From positions 1-38,676 of the forward strand of contig JAFTPT010000019.1 in assembly GCA_017463155.1 (NCBI GenBank): 38,676 nucleotides of DNA. Direction: 5' to 3'. Below, one piece after another: positions 7,579 to 15,550 of this stretch. This DNA is from Blautia sp. (lineage in GTDB: Bacteria > Bacillota > Clostridia > Lachnospirales > Lachnospiraceae). Below the pieces are notes generated by a model. The model saw nothing but the letters and a program-made list of their open reading frames with translations. It was not told the origin of the DNA and searched no databases. How positions within the stretch are numbered: the stretch's first letter is position 1; the number at the start of each line of letters is the position of its first letter. A program made the translations under genes and the position numbers.

Positions 7579-7651
7579 TTATCCGACTCCTTCCGGAAAG
7601 ACATTTCCGGACCATGCGAAAAGAGCGGTACATGTCCGGATACTGAATTTC

Positions 7652-7693
7652 TTAGCACACTAATATTTTAGCACTCTAAATTGTGAAAAGCAA
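7652..7693 (-). promoter_or_regulatory. Promoter of the YerC-like gene with two palindromic operator candidates
   Basis: On the minus strand TTGCTT (7688-7693) and TAAAAT (7665-7670) are 17 bases apart. TTAGCACACTAA (7652-7663) and TTAGCACTCTAA (7668-7679) flank and overlap the -10 with a 16-base period. Each has TTAG/CTAA symmetric ends. Confidence 0.6.
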
Positions 7694-7739
7694 CCCTCTT
7701 TTTCCTTTTTCGCCTTTTTCGGATACTTCCCCGGTTTTC

Positions 7740-7768
7740 TTGATTTTTGACGGAGTATTCGCTATACT
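7740..7768 (+). promoter_or_regulatory. Promoter of the DUF624-radical SAM-DUF4364 run
   Basis: TTGATT (7740-7745) and TATACT (7763-7768) have 17-base spacing, 22 bases upstream of the DUF624 gene start. Confidence 0.65.
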
Positions 7769-7790
7769 TATAGCGTTAGGAGGACCTGTT

Positions 7791-8507
7791 ATGGATCGTA
7801 TCTTTAATATGGACAATAAGTTCTTTCAGTTTATGGGCCGGATCGCGGACCTGATGCTTCTCAATGTTCTCTGCATCGTCTGCTGTATCCCCGTCATTAC
7901 GATTGGAGCTTCCTTGTCCTCCATGTATTATGTGACACTCAAAATGGTCCGGGATGAAGAATCCTACATCACCAGGAGTTTTTTCCATTCCTTTAAACAG
8001 AATATCAAGCAGAGCATCCCCATCACACTGATCATGCTGGCCGCCGGCGTGCTGCTTTACATCGATATCGGCATCGGCCGCAGCATGGAGGGCATGGCCG
8101 GACGCGTCCTGTTCGTCATGTTCATGTTCATGGCCATCCTGTATCTCATGATCTTTATCTACATTCATCCGATGCTGGCCAAGTTCTACAACTCGATCAG
8201 GAACCTGTTCGTCAATTCACTGCTGATGGGGCTCCGTCACCTTCCGCTCACGTTTGTCATGATGATCATCACAGCGGTGCCGCTTCTGGTGCTGCTCGTC
8301 CCCGATGGAAGGATCGCCGCCATCCTGACGCTGCTTTTGATCCTTCTGGGCATTCCGCTGATGGCGTATGCCAAATCCATGATCCTGGTACGGATCTTTG
8401 ATAAGTACATTCCTGCCGAATCCGAGGAGACGCCTTCCGATGACCTTCCGGCTGCCGCGGACAGCCCGGAAAATGATCCGGACAGTAAAGGCAGCGATCC
8501 TTCATGA
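7791..8507 (+). CDS. DUF624 (YesL-like) membrane protein
   Basis: The 238-residue protein starts at the ATG at 7791, seven bases after AGGAGG; a longer frame from a GTG at 7683 crosses the promoter and is rejected. The opening (MDRIFNMDNKFFQFMGRIAD) followed by a hydrophobic helix and CIVCCIPVITIGAS is characteristic of DUF624/YesL. Five or so membrane segments can be seen. The last 30 residues are Asp/Glu/Ser/Pro-rich. YesL proteins often sit near sugar ABC importers, but none is here. The function is unknown. The stop overlaps the next start (ATGA). Confidence 0.83.
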   Translation: MDRIFNMDNKFFQFMGRIADLMLLNVLCIVCCIPVITIGASLSSMYYVTLKMVRDEESYITRSFFHSFKQNIKQSIPITLIMLAAGVLLYIDIGIGRSMEGMAGRVLFVMFMFMAILYLMIFIYIHPMLAKFYNSIRNLFVNSLLMGLRHLPLTFVMMIITAVPLLVLLVPDGRIAAILTLLLILLGIPLMAYAKSMILVRIFDKYIPAESEETPSDDLPAAADSPENDPDSKGSDPS

Positions 8508-9454
8508 AGGACTGGAACGGAAAGCCTTACCATTCCCTCGACTATGCCCTGCGGGAACAGTTCGGCGAAAAAGTTTATAAGGTAACCCTGAACGGCGGCA
8601 TGTCCTGTCCGAACCGGGACGGGACGCTGGGAGATGGCGGATGCATCTTCTGCAGTGCCGGCGGAAGCGGTGATTTTGCCGCGGATCCCTCCCTGTCCGT
8701 TACCGGACAGATCGATGCCCAGATCCGCCTCATCACCGAAAAGCGCCCGGTACGGCGCTTTATCGCGTATTTTCAGGCGTACACGAACACCTACGCCCCC
8801 GTTTCCTACCTGCGGCGGATCTTTTCGGAAGCGATCTCGCACCCGGCCGTTTCGGCTCTCTCCATCGGAACGAGGCCAGATTGTCTCGGCCCGGATGTCC
8901 TGGAACTGCTTTCGGAACTGAATACCCGTAAGCCGGTCTGGGTGGAGCTCGGACTCCAGACGATCCATGAGGACACGGCCCGCTATATCCGCCGCGGCTA
9001 TGCCCTTCCCTGCTTTCTCGATGCAGTCCGTGCCCTGCGGGAGCGTTCCCTCACCGTGATTGTACACCTGATCCTCGGCCTGCCGGGCGAGGACAGAGAA
9101 CGGGTCCTTGCCTCCGTACGTTACCTTAACCGTATGGATATCCAGGGGATCAAGCTGCAGCTTCTTCATGTACTGTCCGGTACGGATCTCGCCATTGATT
9201 ACAGCCGGGGCCTCTTCAGGACGCTTTCGCAGGATGAATATGTCTCCCTCGTGATCGACTGTCTTCTGAACCTGCGTCCGGAGATCGTCATCCACAGGCT
9301 GACCGGGGACGGACCGTCGGAGCTTCTTGTCGCACCGCTCTGGGCATCGCACAAACGCGATGTGCTGAATCTTCTTCATCACCGGATGAAGGAACAGAAA
9401 TGCTGGCAGGGAAAAGCCCTGCAGCCTCTCAAAAAGGAGGATCCTTTTGGCTGA
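8504..9454 (+). CDS. TIGR01212 family radical SAM protein (YhcC-like)
   Basis: The 316-residue protein has the family's radical-SAM cysteine pattern in CPNRDGTLGDGGCIFC, where the last two cysteines are spaced CxxC. It also has IAYFQAYTNTYAP, LSIGTRPDC and ELGLQTIHEDTARYIRRGY, features shared with the HemN/YhcC branch. The reaction is unknown for this branch, though a [4Fe-4S]-SAM radical mechanism is expected. The start overlaps the DUF624 stop by four bases, and the end overlaps the next start by eight, so translation is coupled. Confidence 0.88.
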   Translation: MKDWNGKPYHSLDYALREQFGEKVYKVTLNGGMSCPNRDGTLGDGGCIFCSAGGSGDFAADPSLSVTGQIDAQIRLITEKRPVRRFIAYFQAYTNTYAPVSYLRRIFSEAISHPAVSALSIGTRPDCLGPDVLELLSELNTRKPVWVELGLQTIHEDTARYIRRGYALPCFLDAVRALRERSLTVIVHLILGLPGEDRERVLASVRYLNRMDIQGIKLQLLHVLSGTDLAIDYSRGLFRTLSQDEYVSLVIDCLLNLRPEIVIHRLTGDGPSELLVAPLWASHKRDVLNLLHHRMKEQKCWQGKALQPLKKEDPFG

Positions 9455-9959
9455 AGAATATACGACCTACAAACTCATCGTGCTGTTTCTTCTTCAGAAC
9501 ACGGACGCAAAGCTGACCAACTCACAGCTCTCGGAGCTGATCCTGGACAATGACCAGATGAATTATTTCCATCTGCAGCAGGCGATCGCCGAGCTGGTGG
9601 ACGCACGGCTCGCGGACAAGCAGACCGTTTCGAATGTGACCTTCTACAGCATTACGGACGACGGAAAGCAGGCGCTCTCCTACTTTGAGGATGAACTGTC
9701 CGAAGCGCGGAAGGAGGAACTGCTGTCCGCCCTGAAGGGCAGCGGTTTCCAGGTACCGTCGCAGATCCTGTCGCCGGCGGAGTATTATCCGGACGGTTCG
9801 GGAACCTTTACCATCCGCTGCCAGATCATCGAAAAAAACAGCCGCCTTTTAGATCTCACAATGGACGTTCCCTCGGAGGAAGCCGCCAGAGGGATCTGCC
9901 ATGCCTGGCCTCTGAAAAGCAGCAAGATATACGAAAAGATCATGGAGGAGCTTCTTTAA
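9447..9959 (+). CDS. DUF4364 family winged-helix protein
   Basis: The 170-residue protein matches DUF4364, common in Clostridia. The N-terminal half (YKLIVLFLLQNTDAKLTNSQLSEL, then a wing ending NVTFYSITDDGKQAL) looks like a PadR-like winged helix. The rest is a small alpha/beta domain. The role is unknown. It begins with TTG six bases after AGGAGG, inside the end of the radical SAM gene. Its stop overlaps that of rarA on the other strand, and its last codons (KIMEELL) form one arm of a bidirectional terminator. Confidence 0.82.
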   Translation: MAEEYTTYKLIVLFLLQNTDAKLTNSQLSELILDNDQMNYFHLQQAIAELVDARLADKQTVSNVTFYSITDDGKQALSYFEDELSEARKEELLSALKGSGFQVPSQILSPAEYYPDGSGTFTIRCQIIEKNSRLLDLTMDVPSEEAARGICHAWPLKSSKIYEKIMEELL

Positions 9960-9978
9960 GACTCCTCCATGATCTTTT
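9934..9978. terminator. Bidirectional terminator built from the coding ends of two convergent genes
   Basis: AAAAGATCATGGAGGAG (9934-9950) pairs perfectly with 9962-9978 around an 11-base loop holding both stop codons. CTTTTT follows on the plus strand and CTTTT on the minus. The arms encode KIMEE in both proteins. Confidence 0.8.
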
Positions 9979-11275
9979 TCATGTGTTCCTGTAAGGTTTT
10001 CTCGTAGCCCATGTCGCTGAGCCGGTAGAAATGCTCTCCCCGGATCTCGTCCGGGAGGTACTGCTGCCGCACATAGTGATTCGGAAAATCATGCGCGTAC
10101 TGGTAACCGATCCCGTGGCCCAGTTTTTCATGTCCGCCGTAGTGCGCGTCCTGCAGATGGACCGGTACCGTCGTCCTGGTCCTTTTGACGGATTCCATGG
10201 CTTCAGAGATCGCGTTCACCGCGGAATTGCTCTTGGGCGCGCAGGCCAGGTAAGCCGCCGCCTGTGCCAGGATGATCTGGGACTCCGGCATGCCGACACG
10301 CTCCACCGCCTGGGCGGCCGCCGTCGCGACACACAGAGCCTGGGGATCCGCATTTCCCACATCCTCGGAAGCCAGGATCATCATACGCCTGGCGATGAAC
10401 TTCACATCCTCCCCCGCGTACAGCATCTTGGCCAGGTAATAGACGGCCGCGTCCGGGTCTGACCCCCGCATGCTCTTTATGAAGGCGGAAATGATATCGT
10501 AATGATTATCCCCTTTCTTGTCATAGAGGACTGCCCTCTTCTGGATACACTCCGAGGCCACGGCGAGCGTAATATGGATCTTTCCGTCGTCGGAACGCGG
10601 CGTCGTAAGGATTCCGATCTCGATCGCGTTCAGCGCGCTCCTCGCATCCCCGCCCGCGAGGTCCGAAAGGAACTCCAGGGCATCTTCGTCGATGACCGCG
10701 CCGTAGCTTCCCATGCCTTTTTTGTCATCATTGACCGCACGGAGGATCAGTTCCCGGATCTCCTGCTTTTCAAGAGGGAGCAGTTCAAAGATGATGGAGC
10801 GGGACAAAAGAGCCCCGTTCACTTCAAAGTACGGATTCTCGGTCGTGGCCCCGATCAGGATGACCGTGCCGTCCTCCACGAACGGCAGCAGATAATCCTG
10901 CTGGCCTTTGTTGAAGCGGTGGATCTCGTCGATAAAGAGGATCGTCTTGCGCCCGTACATGCCAAGGGTCTCCTTGGCCTTCCGGACCACCTCTTCCATA
11001 TCCTTTTTGCCGGCCACTGTCGCGTTGATCTGGGTGAAGTCCGCGCTGGTGGTGTTGGCGATCACCTTCGCCAGTGTCGTCTTGCCCGTTCCCGGCGGGC
11101 CATAAAAAATGACCGATGTCAGCTTGTCCGCCTTGATCGCCCTGTAAAGAAGCTTATCTTTCCCCACAATATGCTGCTGCCCCACCACCTCTTCGAGCGT
11201 GGCAGGGCGCAGTCTGGACGCGAGAGGGGCCTCGCGGTCCAGTGTCTTTTCCTTTGCGTATTCAAACAGATCCAT
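9956..11275 (-). CDS. rarA: Replication-associated recombination protein A (AAA+ ATPase, MgsA/RarA)
   Basis: The 439-residue ATPase of the RarA/WRNIP1 family acts at stalled replication forks. Start: ATG at 11275 (MDLFEYAKEK), after GGAGATATGT; the longer open frame overlaps the gene upstream. Motifs are Walker A GPPGTGKTT, Walker B ILFIDEIHRF, sensor 1 IGATTENPYF, and sensor 2/arginine region GGDARSALNAIE. The C-terminal tetramerisation domain includes HYGGHEKLGHGIGYQYAHDFP. It is the last gene of the minus-strand run starting at the amino-acid importer, 17 bases after the kinase-like gene. Confidence 0.93.
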   Translation of the reverse strand: MDLFEYAKEKTLDREAPLASRLRPATLEEVVGQQHIVGKDKLLYRAIKADKLTSVIFYGPPGTGKTTLAKVIANTTSADFTQINATVAGKKDMEEVVRKAKETLGMYGRKTILFIDEIHRFNKGQQDYLLPFVEDGTVILIGATTENPYFEVNGALLSRSIIFELLPLEKQEIRELILRAVNDDKKGMGSYGAVIDEDALEFLSDLAGGDARSALNAIEIGILTTPRSDDGKIHITLAVASECIQKRAVLYDKKGDNHYDIISAFIKSMRGSDPDAAVYYLAKMLYAGEDVKFIARRMMILASEDVGNADPQALCVATAAAQAVERVGMPESQIILAQAAAYLACAPKSNSAVNAISEAMESVKRTRTTVPVHLQDAHYGGHEKLGHGIGYQYAHDFPNHYVRQQYLPDEIRGEHFYRLSDMGYEKTLQEHMKKIMEES

Positions 11276-11292
11276 ACATATCTCCGTCTGTG

Positions 11293-11928
11293 TCAGATCT
11301 CCTGTTTCAATATCTCGTAATGCTTCTCGATCTCCTCCAGGCATCCGTCATAACCGCGGATACTGGTATCGAGCCACAGGTCATAGTTGGCCGGATCCGT
11401 CCAGTCCTTGCCGGTAAAGCGCCTGCAGTATTCCATCTTCCGCTTGTCGTCCGCCTTCATAAAGCGCTCGATCTCCCTGGGAGACTTGCTCAGCTTTTTG
11501 GCGGCCTCCTGCATCCGGAAATCCCAGGACGCATGCACAAATACACGCAGGACCCGGGGATAATCACGAATGTTGAGCACAAAATTCGAGCAACGCCCGA
11601 TGATGACGCAGGACTCCCTGTCCGCCAGCTCCTTGATGATCTTGGCCTGGTAATTGAACAGGTTCAGGTCCGATGTAAAATCCTTGCTTTCCGGAGGAAC
11701 CAGCTCCCCGGTGTAGATCCCGGACTTTGAAAAAATGGACGGCTTTGCGCTGGTATATTCATCCACCCGGCCGAACAGGGTCTCATGGATCCCGCTGTCC
11801 TCCGACGCCATTCTGATGATGTTCTTGTCATAGTAGCCGATCCCAAGCTTCTGGGAAAGCATCTCTCCGATCGTCCGTCCGCCGCTGCCGTACTCTCTCG
11901 CAATGGTGATCACATAAGGTTTACTCAT
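11293..11928 (-). CDS. Cytidylate-kinase-like family protein
   Basis: The 211-residue P-loop protein resembles cytidylate kinase and belongs to the Cytidylate_kin_2 group. The ATP site is the variant P-loop REYGSGGRTIGEML. YYDKNIIRMAS and the lid-like region RRFTGKDWTDPANYDLWLDT follow, with CVIIGRCSNFVL in the middle. These proteins are smaller or divergent relatives of Cmk, and the true substrate is unproven. A housekeeping cmk gene is expected elsewhere. It is 17 bases downstream of livF. Confidence 0.85.
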   Translation of the reverse strand: MSKPYVITIAREYGSGGRTIGEMLSQKLGIGYYDKNIIRMASEDSGIHETLFGRVDEYTSAKPSIFSKSGIYTGELVPPESKDFTSDLNLFNYQAKIIKELADRESCVIIGRCSNFVLNIRDYPRVLRVFVHASWDFRMQEAAKKLSKSPREIERFMKADDKRKMEYCRRFTGKDWTDPANYDLWLDTSIRGYDGCLEEIEKHYEILKQEI

Positions 11929-11945
11929 AGCGGTACCTCCTTACA

Positions 11946-12656
11946 TCATTCTCCAAGATAGGCCTTCTGTACTTTTTCGTCGTTCAAAAGATCAGACGCC
12001 CGGCCTTCCATGGTCACGCTCCCCGTCTCCAGTACATATGCCCGGTCTGCGATGGAGAGAGCCTTCTTTGCGTTCTGCTCGACCAGAAGGACCGTGGTTC
12101 CGCTCTCACTGACCACTTTTATGATATCAAAGATCTCGTTGACAAGGATCGGTGACAGACCCATGGATGGCTCGTCCATGACGATCAGCCTCGGACGGCT
12201 CATCAGCGCCCTCCCCATGGCGAGCATCTGCTGCTCACCGCCGGAGAGTGTCCCCGCTCTCTGGTTCTTCCGTTCCTCCAGTCTCGGGAAACGTCTGTAT
12301 ACGATCTCAAGGCTTTCGGCGATCTCCTGCTTGTCCTTGCGGGTAAAAGCTCCCATTTTCAGATTGTCAAACACGCTCAGCTGCGAAAAGACCCTTCGTC
12401 CTTCCGGAACATGGGCGATCCCCATCTGGACGATCTTGTGGGCGGGGATCCGCGAAATATCCTGTCCTTCGAAGGTGATGGAACCCCTTTTTGCCCGGAG
12501 AAGTCCGGTGACCGTATGCAGCGTCGTCGTTTTGCCGGCACCGTTTGCTCCGATCAGGGCTATGACCTCTCCCTGATTGACTTCGAAGGAGACGCCTTTT
12601 AAAGCATGGATCATCCCGTAATACACATGGATATCCTTTACCTCTAACATAGCCAT
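11946..12656 (-). CDS. livF: Branched-chain amino-acid ABC transporter ATPase LivF
   Basis: The 236-residue ATPase is one of two nucleotide-binding subunits of a hydrophobic amino-acid importer. The start at 12656 (MAMLEVKDI) is nine or so bases after GGAGG; an upstream extension overlaps livG and is rejected. Walker A is GANGAGKTT, the signature is LSGGEQQMLAMGRAL, Walker B is LIVMDEPSMGLSP, and the H-loop segment is TTVLLVEQNAKKAL. LVEQN in place of the usual histidine is typical of LivF. It lies 13 bases after livG. Confidence 0.93.
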   Translation of the reverse strand: MAMLEVKDIHVYYGMIHALKGVSFEVNQGEVIALIGANGAGKTTTLHTVTGLLRAKRGSITFEGQDISRIPAHKIVQMGIAHVPEGRRVFSQLSVFDNLKMGAFTRKDKQEIAESLEIVYRRFPRLEERKNQRAGTLSGGEQQMLAMGRALMSRPRLIVMDEPSMGLSPILVNEIFDIIKVVSESGTTVLLVEQNAKKALSIADRAYVLETGSVTMEGRASDLLNDEKVQKAYLGE

Positions 12657-12669
12657 ATCCTTGTTCCTC

Positions 12670-13428
12670 CTATTCCCCAAGATACGCGGTGATGACTGCG
12701 GGATTCGAGAGCACCTCGGCCGTCTCGCCTTCACAGAGGATCTGTCCGAAGTTGAGGACCGTCAGCTTTTCGCAGATGCCGCCGACCAGCTTCATGTCAT
12801 GCTCGATCAGAAGGATCGTCATGTCAAAGTGATCACGCACGAAACGGATGGTGTCCATCAGCTCCGCCGTCTCATTGGGGTTCATGCCCGCCGCCGGCTC
12901 ATCCAGAAGGAGAAGCTTCGGCTCCGTGGCCAATGCCCGGGCGATCTCCAGCTTACGCTGTTTGCCGTAGGGAAGATTGTCCGCCTCGATGAAAGCCTCC
13001 TGATCGAGGTCAAAGACCTTCAGAAGCTCCATCCCTTTTTCGTTCATTTCTTTTTCGGTCCTGCGGAACTTCGGGGTCCGGAAAACACCGCTCAGTCCGG
13101 AATAGGCATGGTGATTGTGCATGCCCACCTTCACGTTGTCGAGCACGCTCAGCTTATGGAACAGACGGATATTCTGGAATGTACGGGCCACGCCCGATTT
13201 GTTGATCTCGATCGTGCTCCGCCCCGTAATGTCGTTTCCGTCCAGCTTGATGATCCCCTCATTGGGCTTATAGACCCCCGTCAGGAGGTTGAAAACCGTC
13301 GTCTTGCCCGCACCGTTGGGGCCGATCAGACCGTAAAGCTGCCCTTTTTCGATCTCGACATGAAAATCATCCACGGCATGAAGGCCGCCGAAGGAGATCC
13401 CGAGATTTTTTACATCCAGCATAGCCAT
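12670..13428 (-). CDS. livG: Branched-chain amino-acid ABC transporter ATPase LivG
   Basis: The 252-residue ATPase has Walker A GPNGAGKTT, the family insert (VARTFQNIRLF), signature LPYGKQRKLEIARAL, Walker B LLLLDEPAAGMNPNET and the switch region MTILLIEHDMKLV. Start: ATG at 13428, two bases after the livM stop; a GTG at 13434 overlaps that stop. The C-terminus (VLSNPAVITAYLGE) is typical. It pairs with LivF to energise LivH/LivM. Confidence 0.94.
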   Translation of the reverse strand: MAMLDVKNLGISFGGLHAVDDFHVEIEKGQLYGLIGPNGAGKTTVFNLLTGVYKPNEGIIKLDGNDITGRSTIEINKSGVARTFQNIRLFHKLSVLDNVKVGMHNHHAYSGLSGVFRTPKFRRTEKEMNEKGMELLKVFDLDQEAFIEADNLPYGKQRKLEIARALATEPKLLLLDEPAAGMNPNETAELMDTIRFVRDHFDMTILLIEHDMKLVGGICEKLTVLNFGQILCEGETAEVLSNPAVITAYLGE

Positions 13429-13430
13429 GG

Positions 13431-14501
13431 TCACGCAGCCTCCTTCCTCTCTTTACCGGGCCGGATCTTCTCCAGCATCCGGCTGCGCCAGTTCCTGGCC
13501 GCCGGTGCCCAGTTAAAGAGCATCATCGCGATCAGCACGACCGCGTAGATCAGCATACGGTAGTTGGAGAATCCACGCAGAAGCTCAGGCAGCGCGTAGA
13601 GGATCACCGTCGCGATGATCGATCCCCGCAGGTTTCCGATGCCGCCGAGGACTACATACACCAGGATCAGGATCGACAGGTTGTAGTCAAAGGTCGATAC
13701 CTTCAGCATCGACAGGTTATGGGAATACAGCACTCCTGCCACCCCCGCAAGCGCCGCGGAGACGACAAAAGCCGTCAGCTTGTACTTGAGAACGTTGATC
13801 CCGACGGATTCCGCCGCGATCCGGTTGTCACGGGCAGCCATGATGGCACGGCCGGTCCTGGAGTAGACCAGGTTCTGGATGATGAAGAGCGTGATCAGCA
13901 CCAGGATGATCCCGATCAGGAAAAACCAGGATTTGATCGGTTTGTACAGGGCGGATGTGCCCGAAATACCGAGGGCTCCCTTCATGATCTGCTTGCCGCC
14001 GGCGGCCAGCTTGTAGCCGTTGGAGGTCGTCGCCACGTGAAGACCGTTCTCGTCCACGCCGACGTACAGGATATTGATCAGATTTTTGATGATCTCGCCG
14101 AAGGCCAGCGTCACGATCGCCAGGTAGTCGCCGCGGAGACGCAGGACCGGAATACCGATCAGGAAGCCGAACACGGCAGCGACCGCCGCCCCGATCAGGA
14201 TCGCGATAATGAACCGGGGAACCAGCGGGACATTCTGCGCAATATTGGAAAACAGTGCGCTCGCGTAAGCGCCGACGCACATAAAGCCGGCGTGGCCGAG
14301 GCTCAGCTCGCCCGAAAAGCCGACCACCAGGTTCAGGGACAGCGTGGCCACCGTATAGACGCAGATCGGCACCAGCAGGGCATTCAGCAGATTGGAAAGA
14401 TGCCCGGTGGACGACATCGTCTGCACGATGACGAAAAACGCAATGACCATCAGGTAGGTCAGCATATTATTCTTGAATATCTTGCGTTCGTTTTTATTCA
14501 T
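13431..14501 (-). CDS. livM: Branched-chain amino-acid ABC transporter permease LivM
   Basis: The 356-residue permease has about ten membrane segments. The LivM signature LSLNLVVGFSGELSLGHAGF lies near the N-terminus and the EAA-like loop AARDNRIAAESVGINVLKYK is central. A Lys/Arg-rich C-terminus follows the last helix. The likely start is the ATG at 14501 after AAGG; a GTG at 14510 is in frame. The livH stop is 10 bases upstream. Confidence 0.93.
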   Translation of the reverse strand: MNKNERKIFKNNMLTYLMVIAFFVIVQTMSSTGHLSNLLNALLVPICVYTVATLSLNLVVGFSGELSLGHAGFMCVGAYASALFSNIAQNVPLVPRFIIAILIGAAVAAVFGFLIGIPVLRLRGDYLAIVTLAFGEIIKNLINILYVGVDENGLHVATTSNGYKLAAGGKQIMKGALGISGTSALYKPIKSWFFLIGIILVLITLFIIQNLVYSRTGRAIMAARDNRIAAESVGINVLKYKLTAFVVSAALAGVAGVLYSHNLSMLKVSTFDYNLSILILVYVVLGGIGNLRGSIIATVILYALPELLRGFSNYRMLIYAVVLIAMMLFNWAPAARNWRSRMLEKIRPGKERKEAA

Positions 14502-14511
14502 ACCGGCCACC

Positions 14512-15399
14512 TTACACTTTCTCCTGGACGTTCTTGCCGAACAGTCCGGTTGGTTTGACGAGCAGTACGATGATCAGAACAGCAAAACAGATGGCATCCG
14601 CGATCTGGGTAGAAATGTACGCTCTTCCGAAGATCTCGATGATGCCGAGAAGGATCCCGCCGACCATGGCGCCCGGGATCGAACCGATCCCGCCGAATAC
14701 GGCCGCCACAAAAGCCTTGATGCCGGGCATGGACCCGGTATAGGGGGTCAGGGTCGGATACGCGGAGCAGAGAAGCAGGCCCGCGATGGCCGCTAGGCCG
14801 GATCCGATGGCGAAGGTCAGGGAGATCGTCGTATTCACGTTGACGCCCATCAGCTGGGCAGCATCCTTATCCTCCGAGACAGCCTGCATGGCCCTTCCCG
14901 GTTTTGTACGCTTGACGAACAGGGTCAGCACAGTCATGATGATGGCGCTGACAATGATCGTGACGATCGTGATGCCCTTGATCGTCAGCTGTCCGCCGAA
15001 CAGGGAAACGTTCGGGACGTTGATGATCGTGACAAAGCTCTTGGCGTCCGCTCCGAACAGAAGGAGTGCCAGATTCTGGAGCAGATAACTGACGCCGATC
15101 GCCGTGATCAACACCGCGAGGGGCGACGCGGCCTTCCGAAGAGGCCGGTAGGCGATCGCTTCGATCGTGATGCCCATGAGCGTACAGATGACGATGGCCA
15201 GAAGCACCGACATCCACGGGGCAAGTCCTGCTTTCGTGATCGCTGTCAGGATCACGAAGGCACCGACCATGATGACGTCACCATGTGCAAAATTCAGCAT
15301 TTTGGCAATGCCGTATACCATCGTATATCCTAACGCAATGATCGCATACACACTGCCAAGATTGATGCCGCTGATCAGATACGAAATAAAACTCATCAT
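14512..15399 (-). CDS. livH: Branched-chain amino-acid ABC transporter permease LivH
   Basis: The 295-residue permease has about eight membrane segments and the LivH signature YAIIALGYTMVYGIAKMLNF followed by AHGDVIMVG. The EAA-like loop is AVSEDKDAAQLMGVNVNTT. It forms the translocation path with LivM. The gene is 151 bases downstream of the binding-protein gene, past a hairpin that probably reduces read-through. AAGGAT precedes the ATG. Confidence 0.94.
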   Translation of the reverse strand: MMSFISYLISGINLGSVYAIIALGYTMVYGIAKMLNFAHGDVIMVGAFVILTAITKAGLAPWMSVLLAIVICTLMGITIEAIAYRPLRKAASPLAVLITAIGVSYLLQNLALLLFGADAKSFVTIINVPNVSLFGGQLTIKGITIVTIIVSAIIMTVLTLFVKRTKPGRAMQAVSEDKDAAQLMGVNVNTTISLTFAIGSGLAAIAGLLLCSAYPTLTPYTGSMPGIKAFVAAVFGGIGSIPGAMVGGILLGIIEIFGRAYISTQIADAICFAVLIIVLLVKPTGLFGKNVQEKV

Positions 15400-15437
15400 A
15401 GAACCACTATCCTTATCCTTTATGGTAAGAGAACTGC

Positions 15438-15481
15438 AAAAAGGGGACGGAATCCTTGCAAAGCACAGGAAACTGTCCCCT
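15438..15481 (-). terminator. Hairpin between the binding-protein gene and livH
   Basis: On the minus strand AGGGGAC (15475-15481) pairs with GTCCCCT (15442-15448) and is followed by TTTTTG. The 26-base loop can fold further. It would let the binding protein be made in excess over the membrane subunits. The AGGGGAC/GTCCCC core recurs at 32848-32878 and 38345-38400, so it may be a degraded dispersed repeat. Confidence 0.55.
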
Positions 15482-15550
15482 AAACTGTCTTAAACGGCAA
15501 TCCCCAGGCGCGTTTTGGGAAGTGTCATCGGCTTCTCATTTCCGGTCTGC

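Noticed and set aside
7652-7679. CIRCE (HrcA) operator
   Set aside because: TTAGCACTC is present, but the GAGTGCTAA partner at nine-base spacing is not; the halves are direct repeats.
7683-7790. N-terminal extension of the DUF624 protein from a GTG at 7683
   Set aside because: It spans the predicted promoter; family members start at MDRIF, which has AGGAGG in front.
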